Below are positions 34,337-42,115 of a stretch of DNA of 42,115 bases, one piece after another; within the stretch, counting starts at the first letter, position 1; the number at the start of each line of letters is the position of its first letter. The translations under genes were made by a program, and so were the position numbers. The notes beneath the pieces were generated by a model. The model was not told where the DNA came from and ran no database searches. It worked only from the letters and a program-made list of their open reading frames with translations. The DNA is taken from NCBI GenBank assembly GCA_964429355.1, contig CAYSCH010000032.1, positions 1-42,115 on the forward strand. The letters run 5' to 3'. Source of the DNA: JAAYAY01 sp964429355. GTDB taxonomy: Bacteria > Planctomycetota > Planctomycetia > Pirellulales > Thermoguttaceae.

Positions 34337-34503
34337 AAGCCTTGACAAAACGTACGAGTTTCCCACGGGCATGGATGTGCACAATCGGTGGTTTTGTTAG
34401 CGGCCCTAAGAAGCCCTGACAAAACGTACGAGTTTCCCACGGGCATGGATGTGCACAATCGGTGGTTTTGTTAGCGGCTCAAAGAAGCCCTGATACAACG
34501 TAG
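34335..34503 (+). repeat. Dispersed intergenic repeat, two and a bit tandem copies between sigma and anti-sigma genes
   Basis: Starts at 34335, 34409 and 34483 give an exact 74-bp period; the third copy breaks off after about 20 bp. The first two copies differ at only two or three positions. The block fills most of the 186 bp between the sigma stop and the anti-sigma ATG, so it lies inside the presumed operon transcript. Too long a unit and no spacers, so not CRISPR. Confidence 0.9.
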
Positions 34504-34522
34504 TTGACGAGGCCACAAGGCC

Positions 34523-35044
34523 ATGGCGAAAGATTCGTACCAAGCCGACCCGGCGGATAACGCCGACTCTCTGAACGAGGAGTTGGTGGCCTATCTCGAC
34601 GGCGAACTCGACGACGCGTCATCGCGCCGGATCGAGGAGCGACTGACCTCGGACTCGACTCTGCGTGCCCATCTCAGCCGATTTGAACGAACATGGGACG
34701 CGTTGGACGAGTTGGAGCGAGTGGAGGTTGATGAAGATTTCACCAGGACAACGATCGAGATGGTCGCCCTGGCGGCGGAAGAGGAACGCCAGCAGGAACA
34801 GCAGCAACGGCCCGTGCGGCGGCGTCACCGACTTCTGATCGCGTCTGCAGGGCTTGTGTCGGCCTGTGCGGCAGGGTTCCTGGTTGTCTGGAGCCTTTGG
34901 CCGGATCCGAACGAAGCCTTGATCGATGATATTCCCGTGCTCGAACGGCTTGACGAGTATCTTCAGATCGACGACATCGATTTTCTCAAGTTACTGGAAG
35001 AAAAGCAGCTATTTCCCGCGGAGAAGAAGGATGACCGTGCTTAA
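34523..35044 (+). CDS. Membrane anti-sigma factor (non-zinc type)
   Basis: 173 residues. The N-terminal cytosolic helical part is 'NEELVAYLDGELDDASSRRI' then EERLTSDSTLRAHLSRFERTW, the typical anti-sigma opening, but it lacks the H-x3-C-x2-C zinc site. One membrane helix (about 106-127: 'LLIASAGLVSACAAGFLVVW') is followed by a short outer segment. It should hold the upstream ECF sigma at the membrane. Its stop codon lies inside the next gene (14-bp overlap), so those two are translationally coupled. Confidence 0.82.
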   Translation: MAKDSYQADPADNADSLNEELVAYLDGELDDASSRRIEERLTSDSTLRAHLSRFERTWDALDELERVEVDEDFTRTTIEMVALAAEEERQQEQQQRPVRRRHRLLIASAGLVSACAAGFLVVWSLWPDPNEALIDDIPVLERLDEYLQIDDIDFLKLLEEKQLFPAEKKDDRA

Positions 35045-36335
35045 GCGATGGGCAATCGCAGCCGTCGCGGCGGCAACCGTCATGGCTGCCGGCGCCAGCC
35101 AGTCCGACAATCCAGGATCCGGCAGTGAACAGGAACTCCGCGATCACCTGGAAAATCTGGATTCGGCGAAGAAGCGGCAGCTCGAGGAAAAGCGGCTGCA
35201 GTTCAACAATCTTTCACCCGAGAAACAGAAGCAACTCCGCAAACTCCATCAGGACCTTCAGGCCGACGAAAACCGCGAAGAGCTGGAGCGGGTCATGAAG
35301 GCCTACTTCGAGTGGGTCCTCACCCTTTCTGTGTCGGAACGGGCTCACTTGAACAGCATCACGGATCCCGAGGAACGGCTCCGCCTGGTGACCCGATACC
35401 GAGCTTCGCCCGGCAAACCGCCGTGGCGACGGCCAGATTTCAGTGGCGGCCCTCCCACAGGACAGAGCTTCGCTCCGCGGAATACGTATCGTGAGTTTGG
35501 AGAGACCCTCAAGGTTTGGGCCGGCCCGTATGTTGCCAGTCGCGCCGAGGAGTTGGCAGCTCTGCTCCCAGCCGAGAAACAAGCGAATTGGAAGGCCTGT
35601 CTTCAGAAGATTCGCTCAGAGACTACCGATGGCGACAAGGATTTGTGGCGGGCCCTGCTCCCCTGGTACCTTGCCGGTCCAACCCAGGACCTGCCCATCA
35701 CGGATACGGACGTCAACGATTTCGAGAAGCTTCTGCCGCCCGACACCAGAAAATGGTATGCCGAAACCCCGCACGACATGAAGCCGGAGATTCGACGCGG
35801 GCTACGGGGAATGATCAGTTACCTGTTTGGCGGCGGCGACCCGGAGCTGACAGGCTTGGTCTCCGCTGAGGAGCTGGCCGAGTTTGAGAAGAGCCTGCCT
35901 CCAGATCCGCAGGGCTATCTGGCCAGGCTGCCAAAGCATGTACGCAGCGGTCACCTGCGACTCACCTATTTCTTGTCCAAACTACCCAGTTTCATGCGTG
36001 AAGATCGCTTCTCGCCTGGCCGGGGCGGGTCACCCCGCGGAGATCAACGGCACGACGGGTCGCCGGGCCCGAGACGTGATCCCCGCAACGATTTTCGAGA
36101 TCGAGGCGATGGACATCCTCCCGCTCCTGGCGAATCACGGCCCGACCAGCCGGACATGTCACCGCCGCCAGGCGAAATGCAGCCGCCCCCCGACAAGAGG
36201 CAGCCTTGGCCTGGCGACTTGAAACCGTCGTCTGGCAGAGGTCCAACACGGCACCCCGGTACGCAAGGGCAGCCAGGCGGCGCAACAGACAAACCCCAGT
36301 CGTGGATGTCCGTTTTGCGAGAAGGGATCGCTTGA
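35031..36335 (+). CDS. DUF3106-like secreted protein of the sigma operon
   Basis: 434 residues from the ATG at 35031, with GGAGAAGAAGG just upstream; the frame opens earlier (34926), but those residues lie inside the anti-sigma gene. Signal peptide 'WAIAAVAAATVMAAGASQ', then helical DUF3106-type repeats ('FNNLSPEKQKQLRKLHQDLQ', 'LTLSVSERAHLNSITDPEER'). The last 100 residues are a Pro/Gly/Arg/Asp-rich disordered tail. It overlaps the anti-sigma gene by 14 bp and is probably the extracytoplasmic sensor partner or target of the sigma system. Its role in the family is unknown. Confidence 0.8.
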   Translation: MTVLKRWAIAAVAAATVMAAGASQSDNPGSGSEQELRDHLENLDSAKKRQLEEKRLQFNNLSPEKQKQLRKLHQDLQADENREELERVMKAYFEWVLTLSVSERAHLNSITDPEERLRLVTRYRASPGKPPWRRPDFSGGPPTGQSFAPRNTYREFGETLKVWAGPYVASRAEELAALLPAEKQANWKACLQKIRSETTDGDKDLWRALLPWYLAGPTQDLPITDTDVNDFEKLLPPDTRKWYAETPHDMKPEIRRGLRGMISYLFGGGDPELTGLVSAEELAEFEKSLPPDPQGYLARLPKHVRSGHLRLTYFLSKLPSFMREDRFSPGRGGSPRGDQRHDGSPGPRRDPRNDFRDRGDGHPPAPGESRPDQPDMSPPPGEMQPPPDKRQPWPGDLKPSSGRGPTRHPGTQGQPGGATDKPQSWMSVLREGIA

Positions 36336-36338
36336 AGC

Positions 36339-38039
36339 TCAGGTCTCTCCCTTCCCCGCCTCCTGCTTTTGGATCTTTGCCCACGTGTCTCGCAACGTCA
36401 CCGTGCGGTTGAATATCAGCTTCTCGGGAGAGAAGCCTTTCGAGTCGGCAATGAAGTAACCCAGCCGCTCGAACTGGTAGGGCAGTTCCCTCTGAGGTGA
36501 GGCGAGGCACGGCTCCAGCTTGCAGCCGGTCAGCACCTCCAGTGAGTTGGGGTTGAGGTGCTTGCGGAAATCGTCCCCATCGTCCGGGGACTCGACGCTG
36601 AACAGGGTCTCGTAGAGCCGTACTTCGGCGTCCACGGCATGTTCGGCCGACACCCAGTGAATCGTGGCCTTCACTTTGCGGCCGTCGGGCGCGTTGCCGC
36701 CCCGTGTCGCCGGGTCGTAGGTGCAACGCAGTTCGACTATTTGTCCGGAGCTATCCTTGACCACGCCGGTGCAGGTGATGAAGTATCCATAGCGCAACCG
36801 CACTTCCCGCCCTGGAGCGAGGCGGAAGTACTTCTTGGGCGGGTCCTCCATGAAGTCTTCCTGCTCGATGTAGAGGACTTTCGAGAACGGGATCTTCCTG
36901 GTTCCGGCGCTCTCGTCTTCTGGATTGTTCACGGCGTCGAGCTCGTCGATCTGCCCCTCCGGAAAATTCTCGATCACGACCTTGAGCGGCTTGAGCACGG
37001 CCATCACCCGCGGCGCTCTCTTGTTCAGATCCTCACGGAGGCAGAATTCCAGCAGGGCCAGATCGACCGTGCTGTTGAACTTGGCCACGCCGATCCGCTC
37101 GCAGAACGCCCGAATCGACTCGGGCGTATAGCCGCGCCGTCGCAACCCGCAGATCGTCGGCATTCTCGGATCGTCCCAGCCGTCGACATGCTTCTCCTGG
37201 ACGAGGGTGAGCAACTTCCGCTTGCTCATCACCGTGTATGTCAGATTGAGCCGGGCAAACTCGATCTGCTGGGGCCGATAGATGCCGAGGGTCTCGAGAT
37301 ACCAGTCATACAAGGGACGGTGGTTTTCGAACTCCAGTGTACAGATCGAATGGGTGATCTCCTCGATCGAATCGGACTGCCCATGGGTGAAGTCGTACAT
37401 CGGATAGACGCACCACTTGTCGCCGCTCCGGTGATGGGTGGCATGCAGGATCCGGTACATGACCGGGTCGCGCATGTTGAGGTTCGGGTGCGCCATGTCG
37501 ATCTTGGCGCGCAAGGTCCTCGTCCCGTTCGGGAATTCTCCCGCCCGCATTTTTTCGAACAGGTCGAGATTCTCCTCCACGGATCGATCGCGGTAGGGAC
37601 TGTTTTTCCCCGGTTCCTTGAGCGTTCCCCGATACTCGCGGGTCTCGTCGGCGTTGAGATCGCACACGTAGGCCTTGCCGTCCCTGATCATCTGCAACGC
37701 CCACTGGTAGAGCTGATCGAAATAATCGGAGGCGTAGAACTCGCGGTCGCCCCAATCGAACCCCAGCCAGCGGACGTCTTCCTTGATGGAATCGACGTAC
37801 TCCTGCTCCTCCTTGGTCGGATTGGTGTCGTCAAATCGCAGGTTGCACAGCCCCCCTTCGTTTTCCCGAGCGATACCAAAATTCAGGCAGATCGACTTGG
37901 CATGGCCGATGTGCAGATAGCCGTTCGGCTCCGGCGGAAATCGCGTGTGGACGCGGCCGCCGTACTTGCCCGTCTTCAGATCCTCGGCCACTCGGGCTCG
38001 GATGAAATCCAGGGGTGCTCCAGATTCGTTATTGCTCAT
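36339..38039 (-). CDS. glnS: Glutaminyl-tRNA synthetase
   Basis: 566 residues. Class I motifs: HIGH in 'PPEPNGYLHIGHAKSICLNF' and KMSKS-type 'VMSKRKLLTLVQ', plus 'DDTNPTKEEQEYVDSIKEDV' and 'GWDDPRMPTICGLRRRGYTP'. The C-terminal anticodon-binding beta-barrels ('VLYIEQEDFMEDPPKKYFRL' onward) confirm GlnRS and exclude GluRS. It charges tRNA-Gln directly, so this organism need not rely on GatCAB for Gln. It is last in the minus-strand unit: its ATG overlaps the stop of the truncated nucleotidyltransferase by 4 bp (ATGA), so translation may be coupled. Confidence 0.96.
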   Translation of the reverse strand: MSNNESGAPLDFIRARVAEDLKTGKYGGRVHTRFPPEPNGYLHIGHAKSICLNFGIARENEGGLCNLRFDDTNPTKEEQEYVDSIKEDVRWLGFDWGDREFYASDYFDQLYQWALQMIRDGKAYVCDLNADETREYRGTLKEPGKNSPYRDRSVEENLDLFEKMRAGEFPNGTRTLRAKIDMAHPNLNMRDPVMYRILHATHHRSGDKWCVYPMYDFTHGQSDSIEEITHSICTLEFENHRPLYDWYLETLGIYRPQQIEFARLNLTYTVMSKRKLLTLVQEKHVDGWDDPRMPTICGLRRRGYTPESIRAFCERIGVAKFNSTVDLALLEFCLREDLNKRAPRVMAVLKPLKVVIENFPEGQIDELDAVNNPEDESAGTRKIPFSKVLYIEQEDFMEDPPKKYFRLAPGREVRLRYGYFITCTGVVKDSSGQIVELRCTYDPATRGGNAPDGRKVKATIHWVSAEHAVDAEVRLYETLFSVESPDDGDDFRKHLNPNSLEVLTGCKLEPCLASPQRELPYQFERLGYFIADSKGFSPEKLIFNRTVTLRDTWAKIQKQEAGKGET

Positions 38040-38290
38040 ATGAGTCCTCGTTCAATAGTCTCCCGATCCCAACGAAAGGGAAGGCCCTGGGGAACACCGC
38101 GCAGGTAGGGTTGGCAGGGAGCCAGGGTATCGACCAGTCTCCGAATATTCTCCGCAGACCGCCGATAGACAATGTCAATGTCCTGGGTCAGTCGCGAGGC
38201 ACCGTGGGCTGTTGCCGCTGCGCCACCAACAAGGATAAACTCGATCTCGGCTGAGGCCAAGACATTCAAGAGACGTCTCAAGTCTGTCAT
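38036..38290 (-). CDS. Truncated nucleotidyltransferase-fold protein (DUF6036/MNT-like)
   Basis: 84 residues. 'MTDLRRLLNVLASAEIEFIL' followed by VGGAAATAHGASRLTQDIDIVY carries the G-G-x(n)-S-x-D-x-D nucleotide-binding core of MNT/AbiEii-like proteins (GGAAATAHG, DIDIV). Family members I know are about 150-190 residues; this one stops after 'FRWDRETIERGLI' because its frame runs into the glnS start (4-bp ATGA overlap). The C-terminal half is missing, so it is either a decayed gene or a shortened variant. It overlaps its upstream partner by 4 bp as well. Confidence 0.75.
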   Translation of the reverse strand: MTDLRRLLNVLASAEIEFILVGGAAATAHGASRLTQDIDIVYRRSAENIRRLVDTLAPCQPYLRGVPQGLPFRWDRETIERGLI

Positions 38291-38475
38291 CGAGCCGCCC
38301 TCGCCTTCTTGCCCGCTTCCCGCAACTCTTCAGCGAACTTCTGCAGATCCATCAACTTGCAGAATCGTTCCTCCACGGTCAGCTTGAGGTTCTCACGCAA
38401 CAAGGTACGGTCCACATGGGCCTTGTAGGCCTCGATCACGGGATCGGGAGTGATTTCCGGCAGGTCATCGATCAC
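38287..38475 (-). CDS. Small helical partner of the nucleotidyltransferase gene
   Basis: 62 residues from a GTG at 38475, 16 bp after the gltX stop. The sequence 'TPDPVIEAYKAHVDRTLLRE' then NLKLTVEERFCKLMDLQKFAEELREAG is a helical protein often found directly upstream of MNT-like genes, which suggests an antitoxin-like or chaperone partner. No ATG exists in this frame near the start, and the ribosome site is weak. Its stop overlaps the downstream ATG (ATGA). Frames further upstream are gltX shadows. Confidence 0.65.
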   Translation of the reverse strand: MIDDLPEITPDPVIEAYKAHVDRTLLRENLKLTVEERFCKLMDLQKFAEELREAGKKARAAR

Positions 38476-38491
38476 GGCATCATCTCGCGTT

Positions 38492-40051
38492 CTACAACCT
38501 CTCCAATGCCCGGTCGAACCTGGCCAGGCACGACTCCTTGCCCAGGATTGCCAGGGTGTCGAACACGCCGAAGCCGACCGACTTGCCCGTCGCGGCCACC
38601 CGGATTGCATGGATGATCTGACCCACGTTGATCCCCTGGGCCTCGACGAACGAGTGGAGCAGCCGGTCCAAGCCTTCCGCATCGAATGTCTCGGCACCGG
38701 CCAAAGCCTCACGGAACTTCTTCAGCAGTCCGGCGGCGTCTTCCGGGTTCCGGATCCGTTTCTCAAAGGCCGCTTCGTCATAGGTCAGTTCATCGTCGGG
38801 GGCGAAGAAATCGCCATAGTCGACGATATCGCCGGCCACCTTGATTCGATCGCCGGCCGCCTCCACGATCTTGCGGACCTTGGCCTTCACAGCCTCATTG
38901 CCGGCCGTCAACATCCCCGCCTTTTCCAGGTAGGGGAGCACCAGTTCGACTTTCTTGTCCAGGGGCACGTCCAGCATGTGGCGTTCCTGGAATGCCGAAA
39001 GCTTTTTCGGGTCAAAACTGGCAGGGGCCTTATTGACTCGCTCCAGCGAAAAGACCTCGACAAGATCGGACCGCGAGAACTGCTCCGTCTTGTCGTCCAA
39101 CGACCACCCTAGCAGCGCCAGGTAGTTCACGATCGCCTCGGGCAGGTAGCCCACCTGCTCGTAGAAATCGACGATGACGGGGTTGAACGTGTCCATGTCG
39201 ACCGTCAGGCCAATCGCCTGGGCAATCTTCTGTCCGTGTTGTACGAGCTGGGCAAAATCCTTGTTCTTCAGGTACTTGTCGAGCTTCCGCTTGCTCAGCT
39301 TCACCTTGCTGCCCGGCTCGGCCACGAAGGGGAGATGAGCGTACTGGGGCAATTCGTAGCCCAGTCCCCGGGCGATGAAGATCTGCCGCGGTGTGTTTGA
39401 GAGATGCTCTTCGGCACGAATGACGTGCGAGATCTGCATATCGTGGTCGTCAACCACGCTTGCCAGGTGATAGAGGCAGGTCCCATCCGCCCGTTGGATC
39501 ACGTGGTCCTGTTCCCTGGCCCAGTCGAACTCGACGTCGCCACGAATCAGGTCGGGAATAACGAGCGTGCCTTCTCGAGGCATCTTCAGTCGCACCACGG
39601 CCTGCCGCCCCTCGGCCTCAAAGCGTGCACAATCCGCAGGTGTCTCTGCCATCCAACGGCGACTGTAGACGAATTGCTGCTTGGCCTTCTCGGCCGCTTC
39701 GCGTTCCGCCTGAATCTCCTCGGTTCTGGCATAATCGCGGTAGGCCCGCCCGGCAGCAACCAACTCTTCGGCAGCCGCCCGGTGCCTGTCCGCCCGTTGC
39801 GACTGATAGTAGGGTCCAAACTCGCCCCCGACTTCGGGCCCCTCATCCCAATCGATGCCGAGCCAGCGCAACCCATCGAGAATGGGTTTCAGGGCCGTCT
39901 CGACATTCCGCTGCTGATCCGTGTCATCGATACGAAGGATGAACTGACCCCCATGATGCCGGGAAAAAAGCCAGCAGAACAGGGCAGTGCGGACCCCGCC
40001 AATATGAAGGTATCCGGTGGGACTCGGGGCGAATCGTGTTCGGACGGTCAT
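38492..40051 (-). CDS. gltX: Glutamyl-tRNA synthetase
   Basis: 519 residues. 'MTVRTRFAPSPTGYLHIGGV' then RTALFCWLFSRHHGG is the GluRS class I signature (HIGH as HIGG), and 'SKVKLSKRKLDKYLKNKDFA' the KMSKS loop (KLSKR). 'LRIDDTDQQRNVETALKPIL' and 'HVIRAEEHLSNTPRQIFIAR' fit, as does the all-helical C-terminal anticodon domain. It charges tRNA-Glu. It is first in a minus-strand unit of four genes with glnS at the end, an arrangement that groups the two related synthetases. Confidence 0.96.
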   Translation of the reverse strand: MTVRTRFAPSPTGYLHIGGVRTALFCWLFSRHHGGQFILRIDDTDQQRNVETALKPILDGLRWLGIDWDEGPEVGGEFGPYYQSQRADRHRAAAEELVAAGRAYRDYARTEEIQAEREAAEKAKQQFVYSRRWMAETPADCARFEAEGRQAVVRLKMPREGTLVIPDLIRGDVEFDWAREQDHVIQRADGTCLYHLASVVDDHDMQISHVIRAEEHLSNTPRQIFIARGLGYELPQYAHLPFVAEPGSKVKLSKRKLDKYLKNKDFAQLVQHGQKIAQAIGLTVDMDTFNPVIVDFYEQVGYLPEAIVNYLALLGWSLDDKTEQFSRSDLVEVFSLERVNKAPASFDPKKLSAFQERHMLDVPLDKKVELVLPYLEKAGMLTAGNEAVKAKVRKIVEAAGDRIKVAGDIVDYGDFFAPDDELTYDEAAFEKRIRNPEDAAGLLKKFREALAGAETFDAEGLDRLLHSFVEAQGINVGQIIHAIRVAATGKSVGFGVFDTLAILGKESCLARFDRALERL

Positions 40052-40276
40052 CAGGAGATCGGCCTCGGCAGACTTGGGGGGGATTGGCTGAGTTTGCTGA
40101 AACCGTTAAATAGAGCGGCAGTGCGGGGGGGACGTCAATAGCATACGGGTTTCACGCTCACTGAGCCAACGCGGTGCCAGGGAGTCGGTGCCCGCTGCTT
40201 GGCACTAAAGGTGACTCTCACGTGACTGTCACCTATCTCCAGGCGTTCCGCAAGGCTATTTGGGTGGAGACTAACG

Positions 40277-40909
40277 ATGGACAGTCACTGGCTACCGGAG
40301 AATCCTTACTCGTCGCCCAACCCAACGGCAGCGGCCATCGGCCAGACTACGGGCGCCGTCTGGGGGCCCGATCAAGTTGTGATCCAGTTTGAGCCGGCGA
40401 TTGAGGACTATGTGGCGACCGAAGTGTACCGGATGCGGCAGAATCTTTTCCCCGGCAGGGCTCGAGTGTTCTGGCTGTACGTCTTTCTTACCATGGTTGC
40501 AGGAGCCCTGTTGTTCGCGGCTTTGCTGGATGGACAGAGCCTCCCCATCATGTTGGCGGGCGGGTTGTTCGTTGTCTGCGCCGTCGTGACAGTGTTGCTT
40601 TCGCGGAGGTACCGAATCTACGTCCTCCGCCGGGCACTCCGTCGCTTCCTCACCCACTATGCCCACGAATATCTGACTCCGCTGCAAGTTGTTTTCGACC
40701 AGGAAGGCTTCGCGTGCCGGAGCCAGCACGAACGTCGTTCTCGCCCCTGGTCGGCAGTCGAACGAGTTGTCTGCTTCGGTGACCATTTCCTCTTCACCAA
40801 CGGCGGCCACATAGCCTTGAACGTCCCCAGGCGAGCCTTCGCCAATGATGAGGAATCGCTGAAATTCCACAGAGCAATCCAGGCCTACGCGCCCGTGACC
40901 GAGCACTGA
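40277..40909 (+). CDS. YcxB-like membrane protein
   Basis: 210 residues. Two membrane helices (about 62-102: 'VFWLYVFLTMVAGALLFAAL' and 'SLPIMLAGGLFVVCAVVTVL') are followed by a soluble domain with 'TPLQVVFDQEGFACRSQHER' and 'SRPWSAVERVVCFGDHFLFT', 'PRRAFANDEESLKFHRAI', which is the YcxB pattern. Function unknown. GTGGAGA lies about 8 bp before the ATG. It diverges from gltX across a 225-bp gap. Confidence 0.75.
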   Translation: MDSHWLPENPYSSPNPTAAAIGQTTGAVWGPDQVVIQFEPAIEDYVATEVYRMRQNLFPGRARVFWLYVFLTMVAGALLFAALLDGQSLPIMLAGGLFVVCAVVTVLLSRRYRIYVLRRALRRFLTHYAHEYLTPLQVVFDQEGFACRSQHERRSRPWSAVERVVCFGDHFLFTNGGHIALNVPRRAFANDEESLKFHRAIQAYAPVTEH

Positions 40910-41204
40910 TCGAGTGTCGCAAAGAGGGCGGCCTTTTCCCGGAATCACACGATGTCAGAAAAAAGGCCGGGGCACCGAGCCAGAAGGGAGTCCAGCACGA
41001 TGAACTCGGAGAACACTCCCAAGAACCTCCTTGCCTTCAACCTCCCCGCGCGATGCAATTCATCAGATGGTTCGTCAAGCCCCGCGAGAGCTGATGAAGG
41101 AATGAACCTCGGCCGGATCGCCTCCAAGCGGACTGGATCTGCCCGCGACGCGCAAAGCATCGCGCAGGCGTGATCGGAGCATGACGTCGCGCCCCTTTGT
41201 TCAC

Positions 41205-42115
41205 TCAGCGGAAGTTCATGTCGCAGCTCACACCGCCCGCAGCCGGCAGGTACGTGTGGCGCACGTAGTCGGCAACCATGCGGTCGGAGCTGAACCGCCA
41301 GGCAAGGGTGCTGATCGAGTTCATCATCCGTTTGATCCAGGAGCGTGACAGGCCGTCGACGTCGCGATCGTAGTAGAGCGGGATGACCTCTTCTTCCAGG
41401 GTCTCAATGAGGTACTGGCCGTCGCGCTGATCGGTGATGTTGGCGTTGACGTGGCTGCGCCCCTTGCCGATGGCAAAGCCGTTGTAGCCGTCGTATCCTT
41501 CCGCCCACCACCCGTCCAGCACCGAGAGGTTCAAGGCTCCGTTGAGCACGGCCTTCTGGCCGCTGGTTCCGGAAGCCTCTTGCGGACGGCGGGGATTGTT
41601 GAGCCACACGTCGACGCCCTGGACCAGGTGCCGGCAGACGTTGATGTCGTAGTCCTCAACGAAGGCGATTCTGTCGGCAAACCGGGGGTCGTGGCGAAGG
41701 TTGGCGATGCGCTTGATCAATTCCTTGCCGGGCTGATCGGCCGGATGAGCCTTGCCGGCAAAAATCAGTTGCAGCGGCCGCGCGGGATCGTTCACGATCT
41801 TGTCGAGCCGATTGAGATCGCCCAGGAGCAGATCGGCCCGTTTGTAGGTCGCGAACCGGCGGGCAAACCCGATGGTCAGCACGTTCGGATCGAGCATCGT
41901 CCGCGCGCTCTCCACGGCCTCCTCACTTTCCCCGCGGCGGCGGCACTGGCGGCTCACACGTCGCCGCACGAACGCCAGCAGGAGATTCTTGAGTGTGTGG
42001 TGAGTCTCCCACAGTTCGCCCGGATCCACGTCGTGAATGGCCTGCCAGACCTCCGGTTCCCCCATGCGGCTGTACCAGTCCGGGGCAAAATGCCGGTCGT
42101 AGAGTTGCCGCATCT
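41205..42115 (-). CDS. Alpha-glucan (glycogen/maltodextrin) phosphorylase, C-terminal part
   Basis: 302 or more residues; the frame is open at the window edge, so the N-terminal part lies outside. GT35-type phosphorylase: 'LTIGFARRFATYKRADLLLG', 'AGKAHPADQPGKELIKRI', then 'WLNNPRRPQEASGTSGQKAV' and LNGALNLSVLDGWWAEGY. The Lys after 'GTSGQ' is the expected pyridoxal-phosphate Lys. The variant motifs match the shorter alpha-glucan phosphorylases (TIGR02094-like) rather than the E. coli GlgP type. It phosphorolyses alpha-1,4-glucans to glucose 1-phosphate. The ATG at 42113 is probably internal. Confidence 0.92.
   Translation of the reverse strand, partial: MRQLYDRHFAPDWYSRMGEPEVWQAIHDVDPGELWETHHTLKNLLLAFVRRRVSRQCRRRGESEEAVESARTMLDPNVLTIGFARRFATYKRADLLLGDLNRLDKIVNDPARPLQLIFAGKAHPADQPGKELIKRIANLRHDPRFADRIAFVEDYDINVCRHLVQGVDVWLNNPRRPQEASGTSGQKAVLNGALNLSVLDGWWAEGYDGYNGFAIGKGRSHVNANITDQRDGQYLIETLEEEVIPLYYDRDVDGLSRSWIKRMMNSISTLAWRFSSDRMVADYVRHTYLPAAGGVSCDMNFR

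Noticed and set aside
34335..34503. Possible CRISPR array
   Set aside because: Repeat unit is 74 bp with exact end-to-end period and no variable spacers, and no cas genes are present.
36558..38108. 516-codon open frame antisense to glnS
   Set aside because: Shadow of the glutaminyl-tRNA synthetase gene.
40952..41173. 73-codon open frame between the YcxB-like and phosphorylase genes
   Set aside because: No ribosome site, low-complexity Ser/Arg/Asn-rich product, no family resemblance.

Overview
The window looks like a planctomycete chromosome fragment, probably Pirellulales-like and probably from a metagenome assembly (there is a 10-N scaffold gap at 4717-4726). Family content is the reason: a CRTAC1/ASPIC-UnbV lipoprotein, a DUF1080 (3-keto-disaccharide hydrolase) protein, an NHL-repeat lyase-like protein, a protein with a degenerate J-domain of the 'FDPYHKWLGIPP' type, and an ECF sigma / anti-sigma / DUF3106-like trio. 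This is a family-level inference; no rRNA or tRNA gene is visible to place it further.

Region 1 (1-11.2 kb) is an island of small envelope and stress genes on both strands: a truncated YihY/BrkB gene, PRC-barrel, CsbD, two small lipoproteins, a Rho_N-type protein, an FAD/Rieske oxidoreductase, a fused CdaA-CdaR diadenylate cyclase, a YciE/DUF892 ferritin-like protein, a 39-residue membrane protein, a DUF2892 protein, a disrupted sigma-54 response regulator and a membrane-anchored acidic protein. Several of these genes are preceded by sequences matching the sigma-54 -24/-12 consensus (one 16/16, three 15/16, two weaker). Two of them diverge from a shared 480-bp region with a perfect 14-bp palindrome near its centre. 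With the sigma-54 activator in the same island, this suggests a locally encoded sigma-54 stress regulon. It is the most interesting reading of the window and has not been tested.

Region 2 (11.3-21.4 kb) holds a TMTC-like membrane/TPR protein, two glycosyltransferases on the opposite strand, a large secreted glycosidase-like protein and the CRTAC1 lipoprotein. The last two share an 84%-identical 81-nt 3' end, a scar of recombination or duplication. Region 3 (21.4-30.2 kb) holds ribonuclease R and a YhaM-like OB/HD exonuclease on the minus strand. After a repeat-bearing gap come prolyl-tRNA synthetase with a coupled thioesterase and a flavodoxin-fold oxidoreductase, then the J-like membrane protein.

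Region 4 (30.3-42.1 kb) holds the DUF1080 gene, an NHL-lyase/sugar-kinase operon, the sigma/anti-sigma/DUF3106 operon, and a minus-strand operon gltX - small partner - truncated nucleotidyltransferase - glnS. A YcxB-like membrane protein and the 3' part of an alpha-glucan phosphorylase gene, running off the window, complete it. A 72-74-bp intergenic repeat family recurs at three separate loci (3.2, 25.4 and 34.4 kb).
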